A stretch of 15,045 nt of DNA from Chloroflexota bacterium (GTDB lineage Bacteria; Chloroflexota; Anaerolineae; Anaerolineales; Anaerolineaceae), in contig JAEYTI010000189.1 of NCBI GenBank assembly GCA_023434145.1, positions 1-15,045 of the forward strand, read 5' to 3'. The notes beneath the pieces are model-generated. The model was given only the letters and a program-made list of their open reading frames with translations. It had not been told where the DNA came from and ran no database searches. This document shows, in pieces, positions 1-5,497 of the stretch. How positions within the stretch are numbered: the first letter of the stretch is position 1; each line of letters begins with the position of its first letter. The translations under genes were made by a program, and so were the position numbers.

Positions 1-122
1 GCGCAGCTTCTTTCCCCTCCAACCACGGCAATTTCCAAAGAGCCGAATATTGAGGGCAAACTGGCAAGTACACAAGAATTAAGGAAGTCGTACAGAAGAA
101 GTGATACCTGGCCAATTGGCTA

Positions 123-151
123 TTGACATGTGAAACAGACCGACGTATGAT
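123..151 (+). promoter_or_regulatory. Promoter of the exporter operon (sigma-70 type)
   Basis: A perfect TTGACA (123-128) and a TATGAT (146-151) are separated by exactly 17 bases, which predicts a transcription start near 158 and a leader of about 40 nt before the ATG at 198. The leader carries the ribosome binding site GAGGAG at 185-190. This is the best promoter match in the window and very probably drives the four co-directional genes downstream. Confidence 0.75.
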
Positions 152-169
152 AACAGCATACTAGTCTGT
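135..169. promoter_or_regulatory. Candidate operator dyads over the -10 box
   Basis: Two inverted repeats overlap the promoter. GTATG (145-149) pairs with CATAC (157-161) across the -10 box, and ACAGAC (135-140) pairs with GTCTGT (164-169) around it. Dyads in this position suit a winged-helix repressor dimer, and a winged-helix gene is the second gene of the operon. Autoregulation is an inference; both arms are short and could arise by chance. Confidence 0.35.
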
Positions 170-197
170 ATTGCAAACAAGTTTGAGGAGCACCACT

Positions 198-851
198 ATG
201 GCAGATCTCGATCCTTTAAAAGATATCACCCGCCGAACCGAGCGATATTGGTATGAAGATGGCCTTTGGGAAATCTCGTTTGGGCTGGTATATGCCGCCC
301 TTGCGGGCTATTACTTTCTGGTTCAGCGTCTTGGGTGGTTCCGGCTGGTCGGACCGCTTTCGCTGATCACGCCTTTCATCCAAATCTTTGTGATGCTGGC
401 AATCTTTTGGCTTGCCAGCCAGTTGGTGAAATATCTCAAGGAACACATCACCTATCCACGCACAGGCTATGTCGCCTACCGCAAACCGGCTCCACGTTCG
501 CGTGTTCGGCGCATTTTTCTCGCTGGAGTGATCTCCGCTGTGATTGCCGCGGTAGTCGCCGGTCTGGCATCCTTCAGCACCCTCCAGAACCAAATGCCGT
601 TGATTATTTCGCTGCCAATGGCGGGCGCGCTCGTTTACCTTGGCTACCGCTTCGGTCTTGCGCGCATGTACGTCATCGCGGCGCTGATGATCGCCTCTGG
701 CTTCGTCACCTCGATGCTATCGTTGGATGATGATGTAGTCATCGCCCTGTACTTTGGCGTGCTGGCTGTGCTGTTGATCGGCTCGGGGTTCGTAACCTTC
801 TCGCTCTACCTGCTTCGCACAAAACCCGCGGCATCGGTGGAGGATCTATGA
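198..851 (+). CDS. Six-helix integral membrane protein of unknown function
   Basis: This 217-residue protein has about six hydrophobic segments (roughly residues 25-45, 55-78, 105-128, 134-152, 155-174 and 178-205). The first 20 residues are charged, and a basic, Arg-rich loop lies near residues 95-105. The stretch ITRRTERYWYEDGLWE just before the first helix is the most distinctive part and may be a conserved cytoplasmic patch. I chose the ATG at 198 over an upstream in-frame TTG at 171 because GAGGAG lies 7 nt before it. The stop codon overlaps the next start (ATGA). Its position as first gene of a regulator/ABC exporter operon suggests a membrane partner of the transporter or a sensor for its substrate. 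I do not recognise a named family, so the role is inferred from context only. Confidence 0.85.
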   Translation: MADLDPLKDITRRTERYWYEDGLWEISFGLVYAALAGYYFLVQRLGWFRLVGPLSLITPFIQIFVMLAIFWLASQLVKYLKEHITYPRTGYVAYRKPAPRSRVRRIFLAGVISAVIAAVVAGLASFSTLQNQMPLIISLPMAGALVYLGYRFGLARMYVIAALMIASGFVTSMLSLDDDVVIALYFGVLAVLLIGSGFVTFSLYLLRTKPAASVEDL

Positions 852-1195
852 GCCAATTTCCCATGGACCAGGGCGCAAACGAGGATCTGCGCAGGTTCAC
901 CGAGGTAGATCGGCTGATCCATGAACCGGCCCGCCTGCTCATCGTTTCAATCCTCTATGCAGTGGAAAAGGTCGATTTTCTTTTTCTGCTGCGCGAGACC
1001 GGGTTGACCAAAGGCAATTTATCGGCACACCTGTCAAAACTGGAGAACGCCGCATACATCGAAATCGAAAAGACTTTCCGGGGAAAGATTCCGCAAACAC
1101 TGATCGCGCTGACCGCTGAGGGCCGCGCCGCTTTTGAGGGCTACCGGAAACAGCTTACCAATATCGTCAACAAACTTTCTGAGGAACCAAAATGA
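848..1195 (+). CDS. Winged-helix transcriptional regulator (MarR/ArsR-like, HTH_34 type)
   Basis: This 115-residue protein is little more than one winged-helix DNA-binding domain. A first helix (about 20-40, with HEPARLLIVSIL) is followed by the helix-turn-helix around 50-70 (LTKGNLSAHLSKLE) and then a wing and the typical LTAEGRAAF turn near 88-97. Small stand-alone proteins of this kind usually act as dimeric repressors and are often encoded next to ABC-2 exporters. GGAGG at 839-843 supports the start at 848; a second Met at residue 6 has no such site. It overlaps its upstream and downstream neighbours by 4 nt on each side, so it should be translationally coupled to both. The likely target is the operon's own promoter, where dyads overlap the -10 box. 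There is no obvious ligand-binding domain or metal-binding Cys cluster. Confidence 0.88.
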   Translation: MSQFPMDQGANEDLRRFTEVDRLIHEPARLLIVSILYAVEKVDFLFLLRETGLTKGNLSAHLSKLENAAYIEIEKTFRGKIPQTLIALTAEGRAAFEGYRKQLTNIVNKLSEEPK

Positions 1196-2142
1196 ACGCG
1201 CCAATCATCTGTACCAAAAGTCTCACTCGCGATTTTTCCGCCCCTAACGGTGGCAAGATCCGGGCTGTAGACAGCCTGAACCTGGAAATCCCCTCCGGTA
1301 TTGTTTTCGGGTTCTTGGGGCCGAACGGCTCGGGCAAAACAACCACAATCCGCCTGCTGCTGGGGCTGCTAGAACCGACCCAGGGCAACGCCGAGGTGTT
1401 CGGCTTCGACACGCACAAACAAGCCGACCAGATCCGCGAGCAGACCGGGGCGCTGCTGGAGCATACCGGCCTGTACGAACGGCTCAATGCCGAAGATAAT
1501 CTCCATTTCTACGGACGGGTATACCACATGCCCAACGAAGCGCGGCGAGCGCGTGTCGAAGAGATGCTTCGCAACATGGGTTTGTGGGAACGCCGCAAAG
1601 AAACGGTTGGGGCGTGGAGCCGCGGCATGAAACAGAAACTGGCCGTCGCCCGCGCGCTGATGCACCATCCCAAGCTCATCTTTTTGGATGAGCCAACAGC
1701 GGGCCTCGATCCTGTCGCCGCGGCGACCCTGCGTGAAGACCTGGCCCGGCTGGTGAGCGACTTCAAGGTGACCGTTTTCCTCACCACGCACAACCTGACA
1801 GATGCGGAAAAGCTGTGCCAGCAGGTGGCAGTGATCCGCGCGGGCAAGTTGCTGGCCATTGGCGCGCCTGAGGATCTGCGCGAGCGCAACAGTGGCGGCA
1901 TGCAGGCGGAGATTTACGGCTCGGGCTTCACGCAAACCCTGCTCTCCCAGCTTCGCGCCCGGCCCGATGTAAAGGCACTTGCCGAGCAGAATAACCATCT
2001 GGTGGTTGAAATGCAGGGAGAATCTGCCCTAGCCCCCATCGTCTCGCAAATGGTGCTGGGCGGCGCGCAGATCGAAGAAGTGCGCAAAAACAAAGCCAGC
2101 CTGGAAGAAATCTTCCTCGACCTGGTAGAAGATGACAAATAG
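1192..2142 (+). CDS. ABC transporter ATP-binding protein (drug/antibiotic export type)
   Basis: This is the ATPase of an ABC-2 type exporter, working as a cytoplasmic dimer on the permease encoded next. Visible motifs are Walker A GPNGSGKT (43-50), signature WSRGMKQ (142-148), Walker B KLIFLDEP (161-168), D-loop AGLD (170-173) and the switch His in LTTH (200). The signature departs from LSGGQ, and the Q-loop region reads GALLEHTGLYERL, as in BcrA/LanF-like immunity ATPases where Glu replaces the usual Gln. The ~100 residues after the core (about 215-316) form the C-terminal extension usual in this subfamily. Length is typical. GAGG lies upstream of the start, which overlaps the regulator's stop (ATGA). 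The substrate is unknown; peptides, lipids or hydrophobic drugs are possibilities for the family. Confidence 0.95.
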   Translation: MNAPIICTKSLTRDFSAPNGGKIRAVDSLNLEIPSGIVFGFLGPNGSGKTTTIRLLLGLLEPTQGNAEVFGFDTHKQADQIREQTGALLEHTGLYERLNAEDNLHFYGRVYHMPNEARRARVEEMLRNMGLWERRKETVGAWSRGMKQKLAVARALMHHPKLIFLDEPTAGLDPVAAATLREDLARLVSDFKVTVFLTTHNLTDAEKLCQQVAVIRAGKLLAIGAPEDLRERNSGGMQAEIYGSGFTQTLLSQLRARPDVKALAEQNNHLVVEMQGESALAPIVSQMVLGGAQIEEVRKNKASLEEIFLDLVEDDK

Positions 2143-2175
2143 GCATCCGGCCAGCAAACGGAAACAGGGAATACT

Positions 2176-2907
2176 ATGTTGTACGACATTATTACTATCG
2201 CAAGCAAAGAACTGAAAGAGATCATGTTCCAGCGCGGATCGCTGCGCTCGGGGTTGATGAACCTGCTGCTTATTATCGCCATCGTGGGGATTCTGTTTCC
2301 CATTCAAATGGGAGAACAGTGGCTCACCACACCGCTTGGCCTGGTTTCGGTGATCTGGATGCCGCTGTTTATGGGCATGGGCCTGGTCGCTGATGCCTTT
2401 GCCGGTGAACGCGAGCGCCACACGCTCGAAACGCTCCTGGCCAGCCGCCTGTCTGACTCGGCGATCCTGTTCGGCAAGGTGCTTGCCGCCATCATCTACT
2501 GCGTTGGGATCGCGGTCGCGGGGCTGCTGCTTGGGGCAGTCACAGTCAACATTGCCAACCCGGGGGCGGGGTTCTATCGCGGCGGGCTGTTCGTTGGGGC
2601 GGTGGTGTTTAGCCTGCTCACCGCGGCGCTGATCGCCGCCATTGGTGTTCTGGTATCCCTGCACGCAAGCACCGTTCGCCAGGCGTACCAGCGTATGAGC
2701 CTCGGTTTCCTGGTGATCTGGTTGCCGCTGGTGCTTGCGCCGCAGTACCTGCCGGAAAGCCTAAAGCTGCGCATTGGCGAGTGGATGCAGAATTCAGACG
2801 GCCTGCAGATTGCCCTGACAGTTGCCGGGGTGCTGCTGGTGATCACAGCCGTGCTGTTCGCGCTGGCAATCGCCCGCTTCCAGCGCGCCAAGCTGATCCT
2901 CGATTAG
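2176..2907 (+). CDS. ABC-2 type transporter permease
   Basis: This 243-residue membrane protein is the transport channel for the ATPase encoded 33 nt upstream. It has about six transmembrane segments: near 25-43, 52-73, 98-122, 136-160, 174-190 and 212-234. The loop FAGERERHTLETLLAS (75-90) is the amphipathic motif that marks ABC-2 permeases (usually AGER-E-GTLE-LL) and contacts the ATPase. The N-terminal KELKEIMFQRGSL is also typical. An AGGGA sits 6 nt before the ATG. It is the last gene of the operon and is followed by a strong hairpin at 2916-2962. With one permease and one ATPase the transporter would be a 2+2 assembly. The six-helix protein at 198-851 could be an additional subunit, but it lacks the permease motif. 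Confidence 0.93.
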   Translation: MLYDIITIASKELKEIMFQRGSLRSGLMNLLLIIAIVGILFPIQMGEQWLTTPLGLVSVIWMPLFMGMGLVADAFAGERERHTLETLLASRLSDSAILFGKVLAAIIYCVGIAVAGLLLGAVTVNIANPGAGFYRGGLFVGAVVFSLLTAALIAAIGVLVSLHASTVRQAYQRMSLGFLVIWLPLVLAPQYLPESLKLRIGEWMQNSDGLQIALTVAGVLLVITAVLFALAIARFQRAKLILD

Positions 2908-2915
2908 ATATTGTT

Positions 2916-2962
2916 TTCGGTTGATTGTTTGGGTGGCTGCGTCGTCCAAACAATCAACCGAA
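2916..2962. terminator. Bidirectional hairpin terminator between convergent genes
   Basis: The arms TTCGGTTGATTGTTTGG (2916-2932) and CCAAACAATCAACCGAA (2946-2962) are a perfect 17-bp inverted repeat with a 13-nt loop. It begins 8 nt after the permease stop and ends 27 nt before the stop of the - strand lipoprotein gene. The outer stem is not followed by a long T run on either strand, so the mechanism is not textbook, but the position between two convergent gene ends fits a shared terminator. Confidence 0.7.
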
Positions 2963-2989
2963 GTAACTCGCACTCTCCGGCAGTATGCT

Positions 2990-4396
2990 CTACCCCGGCG
3001 TAATGATTACTGAAGTCCAGTTGGCTTGCTTCGACACGACAATCCGTACCTGCTGTGCGCCCTTCTCCCAGCAGCGCATTAAGGTTCCCTGAACGCTGGT
3101 GTCCTCAATCTGCTGCCAGCCGTCCTCTTCAAAAGCAGCGGTGTAAAATTCCATCACCTTCTCCGGCGTGTCAGGCGTCGTGAACATCACCATCGCCTCG
3201 TTCTCCGCGACGACCGTACCACCCGGATACGCTACCACGCCATCCGGCAGCTTGGGCTGAACCACTGGCCCCTCCGGCTCGGATGGCTGTTCGTCGTCCT
3301 CCCCGGGCGCAGGAGCCTTTTCTGACGGGTCATACGACTTTACGGCGATCTTCGTCTCGATCACCTGCACCGCCGCGATCAGCCCTTTATCTGCTTCGAT
3401 AAGCTGGATTACCGCTACCCGCCCGCTAGCGTCTGCGTTAGCCTTTGCAAACGTCAGCACGACCACGTCTTTCGGGGCGTCTGCATCCGGGCCCATGCGG
3501 GTAGCGGGCAGAGGCTCCCAACCCGCGCCAGGCATCGCGGTTAGATAAAACTGGCGCACACCCTCATAGCCGGATTGGACGGTGTAGCGTGTAAAACCGG
3601 GCTGGTTGACCACGTCTTCCGCGTTGGGCGGGATCGGAAGATCCAACAGCGGCTGACAGTTCTGGGGCAAGGTGGGGTCGAAATCACCTGTTTCCAACGT
3701 GTAGCGCCAGGCGCGCTCCCCGGTGAAATCGCCTTCCTTCACCTGCACGGTTAGATCATACCGCAGCAAGGTATTGCCCTGATCTGCTAGCCATAGTTCG
3801 CCGGCTGCATCATCGGTCTTTCCTGCCACATTCGGCACGGCGCGCCCATCAAAGGAATAGGATACGGCCGGCATGCCATCTAGCGATTCTTTCTTCATCA
3901 GCGCGGCGCCATAAACAGGCGGCAGCTTGAGCGCCGGGTTCTTACGCACCGGTTGCTCTGCGGCGGGGGCTGCGCGACAGGGCGACTCTGGATTGGTCTG
4001 GCTGTAGACCGTCTCACCCAGGCGAGCAGTGTACAGGTACAGCACGTCACCATTGGTTGTCGCTTCCACCCAGGTGGTTTCATCTGTGCCAGAGACAGTG
4101 CGCTCAACCGTCTCCGAATAGGAATACGGCTGGCCCTCCAACGTGCCCTTGATGGTGCTTGTCAACCGCTGGCGGTAGCTCGCCCGAGCCGAGAGACCCT
4201 GGTCGGGCACGTCCAGCACAAACTGTCCGGTTGAGATTTCTGATGCCCCACCAGAAACCTTGGTGGCAGCGCTTGTTGGCTGCACGGGACTGCGCGGCGC
4301 AGCGGTTTCAGGTGCCTTTTGGCAAGACACCGCGCTCAACAGCAGCACGATCAAAATCAGGATCAGCGTTCGGTAGGTTATTTTCATGGCGGTCAT
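2990..4396 (-). CDS. Lipoprotein with two related C-terminal modules, unknown function
   Basis: This 468-residue protein starts with a hydrophobic signal segment (8-20) and a lipobox-like SAVSC with the lipidated Cys at 25, so it should be anchored on the outer face of the membrane. Residues ~55-240 form one domain containing ELWLADQGNTLLRYDLTVQV, a pattern seen in lipid-binding LppX/LolA-like folds; that match is a guess. Two shorter modules follow, at about 253-348 and 383-468. Both begin with Pro-rich LPIPPNAE or LPDGVVAYPGG, then a strand, then EGVRQFYLTAMPGAGW or EKVMEFYTAAFEEDGW. An acidic Pro linker (355-381) separates them. The start lies 4 nt after the stop of the upstream gene and lacks a clear Shine-Dalgarno site, which suggests translational coupling. 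A second Met at residue 4 (4387) is an alternative start. Confidence 0.88.
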   Translation of the reverse strand: MTAMKITYRTLILILIVLLLSAVSCQKAPETAAPRSPVQPTSAATKVSGGASEISTGQFVLDVPDQGLSARASYRQRLTSTIKGTLEGQPYSYSETVERTVSGTDETTWVEATTNGDVLYLYTARLGETVYSQTNPESPCRAAPAAEQPVRKNPALKLPPVYGAALMKKESLDGMPAVSYSFDGRAVPNVAGKTDDAAGELWLADQGNTLLRYDLTVQVKEGDFTGERAWRYTLETGDFDPTLPQNCQPLLDLPIPPNAEDVVNQPGFTRYTVQSGYEGVRQFYLTAMPGAGWEPLPATRMGPDADAPKDVVVLTFAKANADASGRVAVIQLIEADKGLIAAVQVIETKIAVKSYDPSEKAPAPGEDDEQPSEPEGPVVQPKLPDGVVAYPGGTVVAENEAMVMFTTPDTPEKVMEFYTAAFEEDGWQQIEDTSVQGTLMRCWEKGAQQVRIVVSKQANWTSVIITPG

Positions 4397-4400
4397 CCGT

Positions 4401-5360
4401 TTATCGGGGGATCAGAGTCAGAATCGCGGTGTAATCCAGGTCGCCCACCGATTCAACAATGTCCATGCCGGCGCCGGCCATCTCCACCCGGTTGGTCCCA
4501 CCCCCCATGGGGAAACTGGTTTCGATCTTTGCCGCCTTAGAAGCATCACCGTTGTTTGAAATGATGCCCCAACCCTCCCCACGCTCGCCATCCGCATCGA
4601 TGCAGATGACCATTCCGTGGAAAAAGGGCTCTGTGTTGGGCTTGAACTGCAGCGTCACATCCAGCATCTCGTGGTAGACATCGATCATCCCTTCCAGATC
4701 GAACGGCCCATGAACAATGATTGGGGGCGCGTAATATTCAACACAGAAACTGGGTTTTGTCAGTACATGCTCTTCCAAATGCCATTTGCCATCGCCTTGA
4801 TAGGCGTAATATCCTTCGCGGTCCCGGTTGAGGATACCGGTGCCGTTGACCGTGGTGACGGTTCGCAGCTCTCCATCTTCGGTATCCGCGCGGAAGTGTA
4901 TCAGTTCCGTCAGGTAAACGTCGTAATCGCACTTTTCTTCCACTTCCACCCGGTAATTGGTGGAAGCCAGCCCGTTATTTATTGAAACCGTAATCATATC
5001 CACTCCGGGCGTCGTGGCTTTATAAAAAAACTTAAAATCCATGTCATTCCCAGGGTGATAAATCTCATTGGGCGACACCTGCCCGTTTTGCGCTTCGATC
5101 TTAAGGTTTATGATCGGCAGCGGCACTGGCGGCGGAAGCTCGCCAGGCACGTATTCGACATCCGGGTAATCAATGTTTGCCGCGCCCTCAAAGGAGATCG
5201 TATCTCCTACGCACACCAGGCTCGGCGCTGAGCTGAGAATATTGACACCACCCAACACGCCATCCTGCATGGGCGGAGCACCAGAAGCGCCGCTGTGCTG
5301 GGCTGGAATCAGCAGTAAGGCGAGAACAATCAACAGGAGGACCGACCGGGATGCGTGCAT
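4401..5360 (-). CDS. Secreted protein with Ig-like N-terminal region, unknown function
   Basis: This 319-residue protein has a clear Sec signal peptide: basic start, hydrophobic core at about 7-19, and cleavage probably around residues 20-27. There is no lipobox Cys. The mature part opens with ILSSAPSLVCVGDTISFEGA (41-60), typical of the first strands of an Ig-like or PKD-like beta sandwich, with a second half rich in beta strands and few Lys or Arg. I recognise no catalytic motif or named family. I chose the ATG at 5360 because GGAG lies 5 nt before it; an in-frame GTG immediately upstream (5363) is too close to that site. A TATAAT lies about 42 nt upstream. It is the first gene of a two-gene unit with the lipoprotein at 2990-4396, so the two products may act as a pair at the cell surface. 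Confidence 0.83.
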   Translation of the reverse strand: MHASRSVLLLIVLALLLIPAQHSGASGAPPMQDGVLGGVNILSSAPSLVCVGDTISFEGAANIDYPDVEYVPGELPPPVPLPIINLKIEAQNGQVSPNEIYHPGNDMDFKFFYKATTPGVDMITVSINNGLASTNYRVEVEEKCDYDVYLTELIHFRADTEDGELRTVTTVNGTGILNRDREGYYAYQGDGKWHLEEHVLTKPSFCVEYYAPPIIVHGPFDLEGMIDVYHEMLDVTLQFKPNTEPFFHGMVICIDADGERGEGWGIISNNGDASKAAKIETSFPMGGGTNRVEMAGAGMDIVESVGDLDYTAILTLIPR

Positions 5361-5401
5361 CACTGCTCCTTTGTGAAAATATACACACGGAAGATACCAA
5401 T

Positions 5402-5407
5402 ATTATA
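5402..5407 (-). promoter_or_regulatory. Candidate -10 box for the secreted protein/lipoprotein pair
   Basis: Read on the - strand, a perfect TATAAT lies 41 nt before the ATG at 5360, with GGAG properly placed in the predicted leader. The hexamer 17 nt further upstream is not close to TTGACA, so this is a -10-only match. The position just after the hairpin repeat at 5435-5488 makes sense for a new transcription unit. Confidence 0.4.
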
Positions 5408-5434
5408 AGCACTTTCTTCGCGGGCGTAATCCCC

Positions 5435-5488
5435 TTATGGAATGACCACGCGAGCGGGCTGCAGCCCGCTCGCGTAGTTATTCCATAA
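5435..5488. repeat. 54-nt palindromic element with perfect 26-bp GC core, possible terminator
   Basis: The core 5449-5474 (CGCGAGCGGGCTG followed by its exact reverse complement) is a perfect palindrome. AT-rich outer arms TTATGGAAT (5435-5443) and ATTCCATAA (5480-5488) also pair, with a small mismatched bulge between core and arms. It starts 10 nt past the stop of the PBP-like gene and precedes the -10 box of the next gene, so it can act as a terminator. Neither strand has a T tract. The organised GC core plus terminal inverted repeats resembles REP- or MITE-like dispersed elements; that is an inference, since only one copy is in this window. Confidence 0.6.
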
Positions 5489-5497
5489 CGCCAAAAC

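Noticed and set aside
171..197. Upstream TTG start for the first membrane protein
   Set aside because: GAGGAG is spaced correctly for the ATG at 198, and the extra nine residues (MQTSLRSTT) lie on the leader sequence, including that ribosome binding site.
216..730. Open frames of 125 and 154 codons (- and + strand) within the first membrane protein gene
   Set aside because: Both lie inside a gene with six clear membrane helices, a ribosome binding site and ATGA coupling; their compositions look random.
1369..1998. 209-codon open frame on the - strand inside the ABC ATPase gene
   Set aside because: The + strand frame carries all ABC motifs; the antisense frame has no recognisable feature and begins and ends inside that gene.
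2029..2664. 211-codon open frame on the - strand across the ATPase and permease genes
   Set aside because: It is antisense to two certain genes, is rich in Gln/Arg/His/Pro as expected from a GC-biased opposite frame, and has no domain or ribosome binding site.
5435..5488. Reading the long palindrome as half of a CRISPR repeat or an attachment site
   Set aside because: It has only one copy, no spacers, and no integrase or Cas gene nearby.
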